A stretch of DNA of 64,000 nt from NCBI GenBank assembly GCA_028285465.1, contig JANQPD010000052.1, forward strand, positions 1 through 64,000. Direction: 5' to 3'. The notes below the pieces were generated by a model, which saw only the letters and a program-made list of their open reading frames with translations, did not search any database and had not been told where the DNA came from. Positions 10,242 through 21,500 of this stretch are shown here, piece after piece. Every line of letters starts with the position of its first letter. Within the stretch, counting starts at the first letter, position 1. The DNA is from Owenweeksia sp. GTDB taxonomy: Bacteria > Bacteroidota > Bacteroidia > Flavobacteriales > Schleiferiaceae. The translations under genes were made by a program, and so were the position numbers.

Positions 10242-10805
10242 CTATTCAAAAAAGAGTATTAGAAAAGCCAATGTTCCTAACCTTTCCCTTAGAAATTTCA
10301 GCGCATGGGAGATATGGGTTTCCACCGTGCGCTGTGAGATATTCAATTTTTGAGCTATTTCCTTATTGCTGAGGTGCTCATAGCGGCTTAGCTTGAAAAC
10401 CTCCCTGCGTTTTGGCGGTAGTTTTTCTACCCAATGGGCAATCTGCTCCTGTAGTTCTTCTTGTTCTAAGGGGCTTTCCAATGCATCCGGGCTGGCTAGT
10501 GTAGATATGTATTCTATATGCTCGGGGCGTAATTTGCCGTCTCTAAATTCCTTGTATACACGGAACCTTACGGCCTGCATCAGGTACGCTTTTATGTTTT
10601 GATTGTCGATCTGCCGCCGCCTTTCCCAAAAGCTCAGCCAAACGTCCTGTAAAATGTCTTTAGATGTATCCGGGTCCCTGATCAGGCTTTGCGCAAACGC
10701 ATACATGGACTCCCAATAGCGGTTAAAAAGGAAGTAATAGGCCTCCCGCTGGCCTGACTTAATCCGGTCTACAAGTTCTTTATCGCTTACATTTACGGGG
10801 TCCAC
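10242..10805 (-). CDS. ECF RNA polymerase sigma-70 factor (FecI-like)
   Basis: sigma-70 region 2 (DPDTSKDILQDVWLSFWERR) and region 4 (LPPKRREVFKLSRYEHLSNKEIAQKLNISQRTVETHISHALKFLRE). Confidence 0.92.
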   Translation of the reverse strand: MDPVNVSDKELVDRIKSGQREAYYFLFNRYWESMYAFAQSLIRDPDTSKDILQDVWLSFWERRRQIDNQNIKAYLMQAVRFRVYKEFRDGKLRPEHIEYISTLASPDALESPLEQEELQEQIAHWVEKLPPKRREVFKLSRYEHLSNKEIAQKLNISQRTVETHISHALKFLRERLGTLAFLILFFE

Positions 10806-10978
10806 AAGGATGGTTTTACTGATCTGGAACGGTGCAAATAAAACAAAAACAAGGCCGAAGGGTGATAAATACGGTTGTCTCGTGTAAACCTTCCGGCCGG
10901 ATATGGATTTTTATACAGGAAACTTACTCTTAAGCGGGCGTTCAGGCGCCCGGTCTTTAAAGGAAAAGAAACAAAACT

Positions 10979-11461
10979 ATGGAAAGAGCACTTTTTGCCT
11001 CGGGTTGCTACTGGGGCACTGAATATTACCTGCAAAAAGCAGAAGGCGTAGTTTCTACCAAAGTGGGCTATACCGGGGGACATGTGCCCAACCCCAGTTA
11101 CCGCCAGGTTTGCACCGGCACCACGGGGCATGCCGAAACGGTAGAGGTGGTATATGATCCTGAAAAAACGGATTTTGAAACCCTGGCCAAGCTCTTTTTT
11201 GAAACGCACGACCCTACGCAGGTAAACCGACAAGGGCCGGATGTGGGCACACAGTACCGCTCCGGGATCTTTTACCTCAACGAGACACAGCGCCTAGTAG
11301 CAGAAAAGCTGGTGGATGAATTAAAGGCCGAAGGCTACGATGTGGCAACAGAAGTTACCGAGGCGGGTACGTTTTACCCGGAAAAGGAAGACTACCACTA
11401 CAGTTATTACAACAAGAAGGGCGGCACACCTTATTGTCATTTTTATCAGAAGAAGTTCTGA
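10979..11461 (+). CDS. msrA: Peptide-methionine (S)-S-oxide reductase MsrA
   Basis: FASGCYWGTEYYLQKAEGV, GYTGGHVPNPSYRQVCTGTTGHAE. Confidence 0.95.
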   Translation: MERALFASGCYWGTEYYLQKAEGVVSTKVGYTGGHVPNPSYRQVCTGTTGHAETVEVVYDPEKTDFETLAKLFFETHDPTQVNRQGPDVGTQYRSGIFYLNETQRLVAEKLVDELKAEGYDVATEVTEAGTFYPEKEDYHYSYYNKKGGTPYCHFYQKKF

Positions 11462-11589
11462 TTAGCGGGAGTGGGCCTAACAAAGTGCCCACCTAAGTGA
11501 AATTCTTTTAGCATTTTGTACCTGCCTTTTGAGGCGGGTCAAACTCACATAGATCAATACGTTAAAGGACCTAGGCGGGTACCCCAGAC

Positions 11590-11895
11590 CTAATCGTCTA
11601 TATCGCCCTCCGGCACCTCTACATCACCATCTTCGCTGGGAACACTGTCTTCTTCATCCAGAAAGGCCTCGATCTTGGCGTCCATCTCTACGCTTACTTT
11701 TACCAGGTACTTGCTGTCTTTGGTTTCAAAAGGCACCGCCCGTACGGTTTCGCCCTTGGCGTTTTTAAACTTGATAATGTCTTCAGGTTCATACCCGTAG
11801 GGGTAACGGTCTGTAAAGAGGTCGAGGATCTCTTTGGTTACGTTCTTTACATCTACAATTACGCGTTTTTTGTCGGAAGGTGCAGCATTGCTCAT
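11590..11895 (-). CDS. Small conserved acidic hypothetical protein
   Basis: 101 aa ORF co-directional with downstream-acting neighbours; acidic C-terminus DEEDSVPSEDGDVEVPEGDIDD. Confidence 0.6.
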   Translation of the reverse strand: MSNAAPSDKKRVIVDVKNVTKEILDLFTDRYPYGYEPEDIIKFKNAKGETVRAVPFETKDSKYLVKVSVEMDAKIEAFLDEEDSVPSEDGDVEVPEGDIDD

Positions 11896-11920
11896 TGCTT
11901 GTTTGTTGTTGAGTTGGTTG

Positions 11921-12901
11921 TTAATAGTTCAGCAGCCAGGCAAATATCAAAGGCGCTACTATAGTAGCGTCACTTTCCACAATAAATTTCGGGGTGTCAA
12001 CGTCCAGCTTGCCCCAGGTAATTTTTTCGTTGGGCACTGCCCCGGAATAGGAACCATAACTGGTGGTGCTGTCGCTGATCTGGCAGAAGTAACTCCAGAA
12101 GGGAATGTTTTCCATTTCCATATCCTGGTATAACATGGGCACTACGCAAATGGGAAAGTCGCCCGCTATGCCCCCTCCTATCTGGAAAAAGCCCACTCCC
12201 TTGCCTACCGCGTACTCCACATACCAATCCGCCAGGTAGGTCATATATTCGATCCCGCTTTTCACGGTGGTGGACTGCAGTTCGCCCTTCATGCAATACG
12301 AAGCAAAAATGTTCCCCATGGTGCTGTCTTCCCACCCCGGGCAAACAATGGGCAGGTTTCTCTCAGCAGCGGCCAGCATCCAACTGTTGGCTGGGTCGAT
12401 CTCATAATATTGTTCCATATCTCCGCTCAGCAACATCTTATACATATACTCGTGAGGCAGGTAGCGCTCGCCTTTATCCTGGGCTTCTTTCCATATCTTG
12501 TGGATGTGTTGCTGTAAACGTCTAAAGGCTTCTTCTTCGGGGATGCACGTATCCGTAACCCGGTTAAAGCCTTCATCCAGGAGGGCGCGTTCTTCAACGG
12601 GGCTTAGATCCCGGTAATGCGGCACCCGCTTATAACTTTTGTGCGCTACCAGGTTCATAATGTCTTCTTCGAGGTTGGCCCCGGTGCAGGAGATGATGTC
12701 TACCTTTCCCTGGCGGATCATCTCCGCGAGAGATTTGCCCAATTCGGCCGTACTCATGGCCCCGGCCAGGCTGATCAGCATTTTGCCGCCTTCTTCCAGG
12801 TGTGTCTCGTACCCTTTGGCTGCATCGACCAGGGCGGCTGCATTAAAGTGTAAATAATGCTCTTCTAAAAACTTAGAAATGGTATTCCGGTTTTTTGCCA
12901 T
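11921..12901 (-). CDS. Deoxyhypusine synthase-family protein (bacterial)
   Basis: ISLAGAMSTAELGKSLAEMIRQGKVDIISCTGANLEEDI; SGAVPNEKITWGKLDVDTPKFIVESDATIVAPLIFAW retains the WGK active-site-like lysine motif. Confidence 0.88.
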   Translation of the reverse strand: MAKNRNTISKFLEEHYLHFNAAALVDAAKGYETHLEEGGKMLISLAGAMSTAELGKSLAEMIRQGKVDIISCTGANLEEDIMNLVAHKSYKRVPHYRDLSPVEERALLDEGFNRVTDTCIPEEEAFRRLQQHIHKIWKEAQDKGERYLPHEYMYKMLLSGDMEQYYEIDPANSWMLAAAERNLPIVCPGWEDSTMGNIFASYCMKGELQSTTVKSGIEYMTYLADWYVEYAVGKGVGFFQIGGGIAGDFPICVVPMLYQDMEMENIPFWSYFCQISDSTTSYGSYSGAVPNEKITWGKLDVDTPKFIVESDATIVAPLIFAWLLNY

Positions 12902-13035
12902 GCGTATAAATCGTTACTGCAAGGTTTTAAAATTTTCCTTAAAAAATAAAAGCCCCGGAAAAATTTTCTTCCCCTGTATATCTCCTATCGGAGTAGATGC
13001 ATGCTTTGCTTTTCTACAAGCACAACCACTTACGG

Positions 13036-14433
13036 CTAGTATCCCAGTATCTTCAACATGCTTTTGTAGCTCTGCTCTTTGGCAAAAAGGCGTGTTTTGG
13101 GTTCGTTGTTTTCGTCCAGCTCTATTACCACATGCTTGGGTGCCGGAGTTAAGCAATGCTGAATGCCCCCATACCCCCCTATACTTTCCTGGTAAGCCCC
13201 GGTATGGAAAAAGCCGATGTATTGCCTTTCCTGCGGATCGTACTTGGGCAGGTAAATGGCGTTGGCGTGTTGTTCACTATTGTAGTAATCATCACTATCG
13301 CAGGTGAGGCCGCCCAGCAAAATCCGCTCGTAAGGTTCTTCCCACCTGTTGATTGCCAGCATGATAAATCGCTTATTTATGGCCCAGGTATCCGGTAAAG
13401 CGGTCATAAAACTCCCATCGATCATATTCCAGTTTTCACGATCGTTTTGCTTCTTTTGATCCAGTATGCTGAAAAAGGTAGCACCACTTTCACCCACAGT
13501 AAAAGAGCCAAACTCCGTAAAAATATGGGGTTCGGGCACGTCCTTCCGATTACAGATTTGCTTAATCTGTGCGATAATCTCTTCGGCCATATAATCATAA
13601 TCGTAATTGTAGGCCAGGGTGTTTTTTATCGGAAAGCCACCCCCAATGTTTAGGGAGTCTAGTTCAGGGCAGACCTTCTTAAGTTCGATGTAAACGTTTA
13701 CGCATTTGAGCAACTCACTCCAGTAGTAGGCATTATCGGCAATACCCGTATTGATAAAGAAGTGCAGCATTTTAAGCTCAAACTTCTCGTTGTTCATGAT
13801 TTTACTTTTGTAAAAGGGTACAATGTCTTTGTACCCAATGCCGAGGCGACTGGTATAAAACTCAAACTTTGGCTCTTCTTCGGCCGCAATACGTATCCCC
13901 AACTTAGTCGGGTTCTTAAAGTTTTGGTCAAAGAGGTCCAGTTCGTTCTTATTGTCTACCACCGGTATAACGTTCTCAAAACCTGTGTTGATCAGGCGGG
14001 CAATATTCTCTACATAGGGGGCCCTCTTAAAGCCATTGCATACTACAAACTGTTCTTTTGTGATCTTGCCCTGCTCAAAAAGGGACTCAATGAGGTTGAT
14101 GTCAAAAGCACTTGACGTTTCTATATGGATACCGTTTTTTAAAGCTTCTTCCAGCACAAAAGAAAAATGGGAGCTCTTGGTGCAGTAGCAATACTGATAC
14201 TCCCCTTCGTAACCCACTTTAGCCATCGCCACGTTAAACATACGCTTGGAACGCTGTATCTGGCTGCTGATCTTTGGGAGGTAAGTCACTTTTAGCGGAG
14301 TGCCATACTGCTTGATCAGGTCCATCACATGCACCTCGTTCCAGACCAGGGTATTGTCGGAAGGGTCCAGGTTAAATTCGGCCTGTGGCCAATCAAAAGT
14401 TTGATCGATCAGGTCAAAATATTTATTCCGCAT
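13036..14433 (-). CDS. speA: Arginine decarboxylase (PLP fold-III type)
   Basis: YQYCYCTKSSHFSFVLEEALKNGIHIETSSAFDINLI PLP-lysine region; DSLNIGGGFPIKN; LLGGLTCDSDDYY. Confidence 0.85.
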   Translation of the reverse strand: MRNKYFDLIDQTFDWPQAEFNLDPSDNTLVWNEVHVMDLIKQYGTPLKVTYLPKISSQIQRSKRMFNVAMAKVGYEGEYQYCYCTKSSHFSFVLEEALKNGIHIETSSAFDINLIESLFEQGKITKEQFVVCNGFKRAPYVENIARLINTGFENVIPVVDNKNELDLFDQNFKNPTKLGIRIAAEEEPKFEFYTSRLGIGYKDIVPFYKSKIMNNEKFELKMLHFFINTGIADNAYYWSELLKCVNVYIELKKVCPELDSLNIGGGFPIKNTLAYNYDYDYMAEEIIAQIKQICNRKDVPEPHIFTEFGSFTVGESGATFFSILDQKKQNDRENWNMIDGSFMTALPDTWAINKRFIMLAINRWEEPYERILLGGLTCDSDDYYNSEQHANAIYLPKYDPQERQYIGFFHTGAYQESIGGYGGIQHCLTPAPKHVVIELDENNEPKTRLFAKEQSYKSMLKILGY

Positions 14434-14803
14434 GCTTTATTTTTTGCAAATGTAGCTGTGTTGGGTTGCTCTTTATGCAATAATGTAACAAAGGTGGTTT
14501 TGTTTTTTTAGACACACTTGCCTCCCTTGGATCCCTGTATTTGAAAACTAACTACCAGGCACGGCTGTTATACTTGCAACCGCAAGGCCGTTGTCGAAAA
14601 CATGCGCGTGTATTTCTTGCCGCATCGCTGTTTGTAGAGGCGCTAATTTGCAGCGCAGTCTCGCCCGTCTACAGGGGAATATCTGCCCATAAGGTCTTCT
14701 GGAAGCAGACCGGGTTGGTCATGCTCTCTTCTTGTATAGACCAAACCCCGAAGACAGGGAAAATCTATATGAAAACACACAAAATTTGTCCCCTCAGTGC
14801 TAT

Positions 14804-15994
14804 TTAGATCACGCCTAACTCCTTGCCCACCTTTGTAAAGGCTGCAATGGCTTTATCGAGATGTGCACGCTGATGGGCGGCACTAAGTTGCACCCTAATC
14901 CGGGCCTGTTCTTTCGGTACTACCGGGTAGAAAAAGCCAATTACATAAATGCCTTCTTCTAAGAGCCGGTCAGCAAAGGTTTGCGAAAGCGCTGCATCGT
15001 AAAGCATAATGGGCACAATGGCAGAATCTCCGTCTTTGATGTCGAAGCCGGCTTCTTTTATACCTTGCTTAAAATAATGAACGTTGTCTTCAAGGGTATC
15101 GCGAAGGTCTGTGCTTTCGCTGAGCAGGTCAAAAACGGCGATGGAAGCGCCTACAATAGCCGGGGCCAGGGAGTTGGAGAATAAATACGGGCGCGAACGT
15201 TGACGTAGCATTTCAATGATTTCTTTCCGACCGGTTGTAAAACCGCCCATGGCTCCCCCGAGGGCCTTACCCAATGTACCGGTGATGATGTCTACCCGGC
15301 CCATCACTCCATTTAACTCGTGTGTGCCCCGCCCGGTTTTGCCAATAAAGCCCGTGGCATGGCAATCATCTACCATCACGAGGGCATCGTATTTATCTGC
15401 CAGGTCGCAGATCTTGTCCAACTGAGCTACATAACCATCCATACTAAACACTCCATCGGTTACAATAATTTTAAAGCGCGCAGTTCCCGCAGCTTCCTGC
15501 AGCTTAGCTTCTAAGTCTTCCATATCGTTGTTCGCGTAGCGAAAGCGCTGTGCTTTGCATAAGCGCACCCCATCAATTATGGAAGCGTGGTTTAAAGAGT
15601 CAGAGATTATGGCATCTTCTGTCGTGAGCAGGGGCTCAAAAACACCTCCATTGGCATCAAAAGCAGCCGCATAGAGGATAGTATCCTCTGTACCCAGGAA
15701 ATCGGCAATTTTCTTTTCCAGGGTTTTATGAATGTCTTGCGTGCCACAAATAAAGCGCACAGAGCTCATCCCAAAACCATGACTGTCTAAGGTATCCTTT
15801 GCGGCCTGCACTACTTTGGGGTGCGAAGAAAGGCCCAGGTAGTTGTTGGCGCAGAAATTCAGCACCTTCTTGCCGCCCTCGACTTCGATTTCAGCACCCT
15901 GTTCACCCACAATAATGCGTTCTTTCTTAAAGAGCCCGTCATTTTTTATGGATTCCAGTTCGTTTGTGAGGTGTTGTTGTAGTTTTCCGTACAT
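14804..15994 (-). CDS. kbl: Glycine C-acetyltransferase (2-amino-3-ketobutyrate CoA ligase)
   Basis: [54 protein letters not shown]. Confidence 0.93.
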   Translation of the reverse strand: MYGKLQQHLTNELESIKNDGLFKKERIIVGEQGAEIEVEGGKKVLNFCANNYLGLSSHPKVVQAAKDTLDSHGFGMSSVRFICGTQDIHKTLEKKIADFLGTEDTILYAAAFDANGGVFEPLLTTEDAIISDSLNHASIIDGVRLCKAQRFRYANNDMEDLEAKLQEAAGTARFKIIVTDGVFSMDGYVAQLDKICDLADKYDALVMVDDCHATGFIGKTGRGTHELNGVMGRVDIITGTLGKALGGAMGGFTTGRKEIIEMLRQRSRPYLFSNSLAPAIVGASIAVFDLLSESTDLRDTLEDNVHYFKQGIKEAGFDIKDGDSAIVPIMLYDAALSQTFADRLLEEGIYVIGFFYPVVPKEQARIRVQLSAAHQRAHLDKAIAAFTKVGKELGVI

Positions 15995-16114
15995 GGGGTT
16001 TCGGTATTTGAAGGCGTAAAGATAATGCGCAGAAGGCCGGGTATAAAAACCAAAAACGCCTGTCGCAGGTTTTAATCCGCTACAGGCATGCGTGGATATA
16101 CGGATAAGGGCTAG

Positions 16115-17440
16115 CTACAGCTTCCCAAAGTTTTGCGTAAGTGGGACATCATCTTCCTCGCGTAGGCGCAGGGTGTATTGTCCTGCGGGGAGGGCCTGTA
16201 CATTAATGGGCACGTTTCCGTAAATACCTTCTTTTACACGCTGCCCCTGCATGTTGCGTATTTCATACGAAACACCTTCGCTTACACCCTCAATTTTTAT
16301 ACGATCTACAGTAGGGTTGGGGAAAAGCTGAAAGTGCGCCTGTTTTGTATCGTCCAGGCCAATATTTAACTCTGTATTTTCATAGTACAGCAAGCTGTCT
16401 GCGTATTCGGCTACCAATACATCCGCATCTCCATCTCCGTCCAGGTCGGCTGCTGCCACTTGCGCCTGGTAATATCCCGGGCTAATGCCAAACGGGTTTT
16501 GCAGGGGGGCGGCAAAAGCGGGAGCGGCAGCACTGCCGGTGTTCTCATAATAGTTGATGCTCCCCCCAAATTCGCCCACCAGCAGGTCCAGGTCACCGTC
16601 TCTGTCCAGGTCGGCAAAACTTGGAGAAGCTATAATATAAGAGGGTGTAAGGCCGTGTGGGTTACCAACAGGAGCGGCAAACTGAGGGGTAGAGGCACTC
16701 CCGGTATTCTCAAAATACTGCATGTTGCCGTACAGCTCCCCTACTAAGAGATCCTGGTCCCCATCGGCATCCAGGTCGGCAAAGCGGGGAATCGCTAAAA
16801 AATACGTATCGGTCAACCCAAAAGGAGATACCTGGGCCGTATCGAAAAGAGGAGCAGTAGCGGTGCCCCTGTTTTCATAATACACCAGCGTTCCGCTATA
16901 GTAATTAGACGTCCCGACAAGCATATCTACATCCCCGTCCCCATCCAGGTCGGCAAAGGTGGGCGCGGCAACATCCGTATATACACTGCCGGGTATGGCA
17001 ATGCTAAAAGGGTTGATCTGCGCAGGACCAAAAGCCGGGTTCAAAGCGTCACCCGTATTCTCAAAATACCTGAAGTTGCCATAATACTCGCCCAGCATCA
17101 GGTCAAGGTCCCCATCTGTATCCAGGTCTACGAAGGTTGGGAAGGAAACAAGGTCCACGTCAGAAAGGCCAAAGGGGGAAGTAAGGGGGGCGGCAAAGTT
17201 TTGTGCTTGCCCTTCATAGCTCATGGAAAAACCAAAAAGCAGGGCAACCGCCCCCAGGGCTTTGGTTAATTCTTGTTTGCTTAGGCTAAAACGCAATTCG
17301 CCTATCAGCTTTTTTAAGGACTTTATTAAATACGCTGCCCTAAAGCTCATTTTGCCAGGAAAAGTACGCAGTTCCTTTGCCAGGGCATCAGCCAGCTTTT
17401 CTACCTGGTGTTTTTTCTTGTAAGCTCTCTTTTGCTGCAT
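16115..17440 (-). CDS. FG-GAP/VCBS-repeat protein with T9SS C-terminal sorting domain
   Basis: Five approximately 55-aa repeats (FADLDGDGDxDLLVGEYYGNxxYFENTGSAxxPxF); C-term LFPNPTVDRIKIEG...GQYTLRLRE. Confidence 0.85.
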   Translation of the reverse strand: MQQKRAYKKKHQVEKLADALAKELRTFPGKMSFRAAYLIKSLKKLIGELRFSLSKQELTKALGAVALLFGFSMSYEGQAQNFAAPLTSPFGLSDVDLVSFPTFVDLDTDGDLDLMLGEYYGNFRYFENTGDALNPAFGPAQINPFSIAIPGSVYTDVAAPTFADLDGDGDVDMLVGTSNYYSGTLVYYENRGTATAPLFDTAQVSPFGLTDTYFLAIPRFADLDADGDQDLLVGELYGNMQYFENTGSASTPQFAAPVGNPHGLTPSYIIASPSFADLDRDGDLDLLVGEFGGSINYYENTGSAAAPAFAAPLQNPFGISPGYYQAQVAAADLDGDGDADVLVAEYADSLLYYENTELNIGLDDTKQAHFQLFPNPTVDRIKIEGVSEGVSYEIRNMQGQRVKEGIYGNVPINVQALPAGQYTLRLREEDDVPLTQNFGKL

Positions 17441-17451
17441 GTTTAAAACGT

Positions 17452-18534
17452 TTAATCCGCCTGGGACCTTGCCCAGTAGGTTTTATTAGGTATTACGAGT
17501 GCGCTTCTGAAATCGTTGGTTAAGGTATTTAAAATATTTGGCCGTAGCATGGATTTTAACACTTGTACATCATAAATCTCGTCTACTGAGTTTTGGTAAG
17601 TCAATTTGGCTGTAAAGGCACCCGTGGGCAAGTGAATGATGGCAATGCCTGCCTGGTTTGCCCTGTTGGCAATATCTAGCTTGGCAAAAGTGCTGGAGTT
17701 TTTGCGCAATTTGCTCATGCCGATGAACAAATAGTCGCCGGCCATGGACATACCCCTGAGAAAGCCATCGGTTTTGTATACTGTTTCACGACTCCCAGTT
17801 TTGGGATCCAGGCAAATCAATTCACCTGTTGCCGAAAGCAATACATACAGTTTGTGATTGTACAGCATAGGGGAATGGGGCATGCCCAGGCCATCCGCCA
17901 ATACCTCATCAGTGTCGGTGTCAATGACTACCCCCGTTTCCATAAGCGTCTCTCTCCAACTTTGCGGTGTATCGCCCTGGCCAAAGGCGGTAACGTAGCG
18001 CGGTTTTCCGTTCTCCATAGCCATGCCGTTAAGGTGACAACGGTCTTCCGAGGCAATCTTTGTGACGAATTTTGGTTTCCATACGGGCGTGAAGTTATAG
18101 TGCTCATCGATCCTGACCAGGCAAGAAAACAGCGTGTTGACCGCGTAGAGCCCGTCAGACCCAAAACTCAGATCATGCAGGTCAAGGGCATTGGTGTAGT
18201 AAGCCGCACGGGGTACAAAAAGTGCATCGTATGTGCCAGGTTTACGCGGATAGTGCCTCGCCAATTCAACAGAATTTGAAAAGAGTATTACTTCGTCTTT
18301 GGTTGCCAGTGCCAACTGCCCCCTTTCCGGGCGGTAGCCTATGCCCATGGGTTTGTGAAAACTCCGCGGCAGTTGAACGAGTTCCTCATCATTTTTGGGT
18401 GAAATAAGGACCAGTTTACCGGCCTGATAAGTGCTAATGGCTATGGTACAGTTGAGTTTGTTGAGCAACTCGGGCAGTTGCGGACTAAACGTACAGGCAA
18501 ATGGAGCCAGGGCATCCGAAGGTCTATGCTTCAT
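17452..18534 (-). CDS. TIGR03032-like (DUF4915) protein
   Basis: FACTFSPQLPELLNKLNCTIAISTYQAGKLVLISP and LPRSFHKPMGIGY resemble the TIGR03032 N-terminus. Confidence 0.7.
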   Translation of the reverse strand: MKHRPSDALAPFACTFSPQLPELLNKLNCTIAISTYQAGKLVLISPKNDEELVQLPRSFHKPMGIGYRPERGQLALATKDEVILFSNSVELARHYPRKPGTYDALFVPRAAYYTNALDLHDLSFGSDGLYAVNTLFSCLVRIDEHYNFTPVWKPKFVTKIASEDRCHLNGMAMENGKPRYVTAFGQGDTPQSWRETLMETGVVIDTDTDEVLADGLGMPHSPMLYNHKLYVLLSATGELICLDPKTGSRETVYKTDGFLRGMSMAGDYLFIGMSKLRKNSSTFAKLDIANRANQAGIAIIHLPTGAFTAKLTYQNSVDEIYDVQVLKSMLRPNILNTLTNDFRSALVIPNKTYWARSQAD

Positions 18535-21500
18535 GGTTCAGGCTTTTGATGTATATATGCTCATTTATGTATACCAGCTTGCCATCACCTACGTGATAGC
18601 CTGCATTTTTCAATTGTACGAGGTAGCTCTTCAATTGCGTAAGGTGCTCAGGAGATTCAGCACCTGTTTTATAATCCAGCACGTGTGCCGTGTTCCCTTC
18701 CAGTACTACGCGGTCCGGCCGCATTATTTTCCCATCAGGCAGCAACAGGTCCCGTTCGTTGAGTACTTCAAGCCCCTCCGCAAAATACTTGAAGAGATCA
18801 GGGTGCTTAAGCACTTTTTCCGCATGTTCAGACACGAGAGGATCTCCTTCTTCTATTTGATTATAATCAATTGATTTTTCAATAGTTGACAAATACGCAT
18901 GTACTGCTTTACCAAATTGTAATGCTCCTTGCTCACCCGTTTCCCAGGCCTTAGGCGCCGTTATGCTAATGGCCAGTTTTTTGGCCCACTCTTCTTCTTT
19001 GTACCGCGGGCTTATTTGCCGGAAAACGACTGGTTTCGCCTGCTGCTTATGCGGGTATTCCCCTGCCTGCAGGGGTGTTTCTGCCCCTTCGTTTTCAAGG
19101 AAACCCGCAAAATAGGTGCTTACCCTGGATGTATCGTCCCTACGCGCTGTAGAAGAAAAGATATACAGGACTTCCTCCGCCCGTGTCATGGCTACATACA
19201 GGAGGTTTACATTGTCCAGTATTTCTGCCTGGGCATTTTCCAGGTAGCGTTCCTTATACGTTTCATCTGCGTAGTCGTAGCCGTTTTTTGAAAGTGAAAC
19301 CCGGGCAACGGGCAAGCCAAAAAACTGCCCGGGGTCCAGCCGAAGCCAGGCGTGTGCCGTACCTGTGCTTAATCGCCAGTCGGCAAAGGGCATAATAACC
19401 ACGGGAAACTCCAGCCCTTTGCTCTTATGTATGGTCAACAGGTTTACGGCATTTTCTGCGCCCTCCATATCCAACTGTTTGCGTCCACCTTCTTCATCCC
19501 ACCAGGAAAGCAATTCCGGCACGTGCCCTTCCTGCTGATTTTGAAAGCGATGTACTGCGTCTAAGAAGGCGGATACAAAAGCATCGTTCTTTAATGCATC
19601 ATCCTGGTGGTTTATGATCGTATAGACCTTCTGTTCAAGCGAAAACCGCTGAAAACGAGCAAAATCAAAGCCCGGCCATTGTGTTTCAATGAATTGCTCA
19701 AAGCGCTTGATGCTCTGCTCCTTAAAAGGCAACAAAAACACATGTAAGGTTTCGTCTTGTAGTTTTTCGTTTTTTCCCCACATATATTCCAGGCACTTCA
19801 CGCGCGGCAAGAGGTCATCGGGCCGGGTCAATGCACGTAAAAAGTCAATCACGAAAAGCAAGTCGCGGGATTGCTGCAGTTGAAGGGTAGCCGTACTTAC
19901 CACTAAAACATCCTTAGACAAGAGGTGGTCTACGATTTTTTTACCCTCTTTATTTCCGCGTACCAGTATGGCAATATCCGAACGCCCGTAGCCGTGCTGC
20001 TCTGCCTCGTAAATGGCCTGTTCAATGCGCTGCAATTCCATTTCCTCGTAGGTATCTGTATATGCATTGCGTTCAAGCTGTACAAAACCTCCCTCACGTG
20101 GGTTCGCCTTTTGGGAAGCCTGCGCATACAACTGCTTGTGCTGGTCTGCTTCCAGGTTGCCGGCGATCCATTTAAAAAAGCTGTTGTTAAACCGCACCAC
20201 TTCCTGACGGCTCCGGTAATTGTGGGCAAGTGTAAGTTTCTGACGGGTATACAGCTCTATATCCCCCTGTTCACTGCGTATTTTATTGCTGGGGTGTGTA
20301 TTGTTGCCTAAAGCCAGGAATTGTTCTACTTCGCCCCCCCGCCAGCGGTATATAGCCTGCTTGCCATCGCCCACCAGCATCGCTGAACTATGCATACTCC
20401 CCTCGCTCAATGCATTGTTAATAAGGGGGATAAGGTTTTCCCACTGCAAACTTGAAGTGTCCTGGAACTCGTCTATAAAGAAGTGCTTATAGCGATCGCC
20501 CAGCCGCTCGTATAAAAAGGGGGCTGCCTGTTGGCGAAGGCGTAAACTGATGAGCTTGTTAAACTCCCCTATGGGAAGGCGGTTGCTTTCCTCTTTTACT
20601 TCCTGTAAGCGGTGGTCTACCAGGTTCAATACCGCCAGGGCATATACATCTTTTAGCACCAAGCGACTTAGGTGATAAATGGGATAGTGGCTTTGTAGCT
20701 CCTGTAATAAATGTATTGCACTAGCCCTTAGTTCTGCCTCTACCGGGTCTATCAGGTGGCCGTATTTTTTTTGGTTGGCTTTTGAGAAAAAGTGTGCCTC
20801 TTCAAACAAAAAGCTGTGCACCATTTTTCCGGGGAAGCAGTCTTCCAGCGACTTACTCCTGAACTTTAACAGCCAGTTGGGAAAAACTTTCCTGGAAAAC
20901 CACTCATGTGCCAGGTCTGCTTCTTCCATCCTTTCCAAAATTGCTTCGGCCATACCGGCCAAATGGCCCGCTATTTTTTTCTGTCGGGCCAGCAATTGTT
21001 TGCGCGCGCCTATGATCTCTTCCAGGCTGGTCCCTTGTAAAAGATCGAGGTAGGGCTGTGCAGCTTCATCAAACAAGCTCGCGCCCATTCGGGTGAGGTG
21101 TTGTGCAATCCGGGGGCTCTTTCCCTCTTCCAGTTGGGTGTTTATGTAGCTGATCAAAGCCATACTTGCCCCATCACCCTCTTGTAGTTCGCCCAGCATT
21201 TTATCTACCGCTTCATGAAGAATGCTGTAGCTATCCAGCTCTACTTCGTAGTTTCCATTCAGCTTGAGGTCTTGTGCAAAACTGCGGATAAGGCGGTTGG
21301 TAAACTTATCTATGGTAGAAACCGAAAAAGCGGAATAGCTGTGAAGAATGGCCCGGAGTACATCCCCGGCCCGGTATCCCAGTGTTTCCACTTCCTCGTT
21401 CAGTTCTTCGGCCAGTTGCCGGTGCATCTCATTGGGCGAGGCTTTCTCGGGCCCCACCACTTTGTTAAAAGCCCATAAGGCTTTTAATATCCGTGCCTTC

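Noticed and set aside
12617-12857. Overlapping 72-78 aa plus-strand ORFs
   Set aside because: Antisense to the deoxyhypusine-synthase-like gene.
14541-14807. 88-aa ORF between speA and kbl
   Set aside because: No ribosome-binding context or family resemblance; low-complexity intergenic region.
16400-17110. Possible CRISPR/tandem DNA repeat
   Set aside because: The periodicity of about 165 bp is explained by coding FG-GAP/VCBS repeats.
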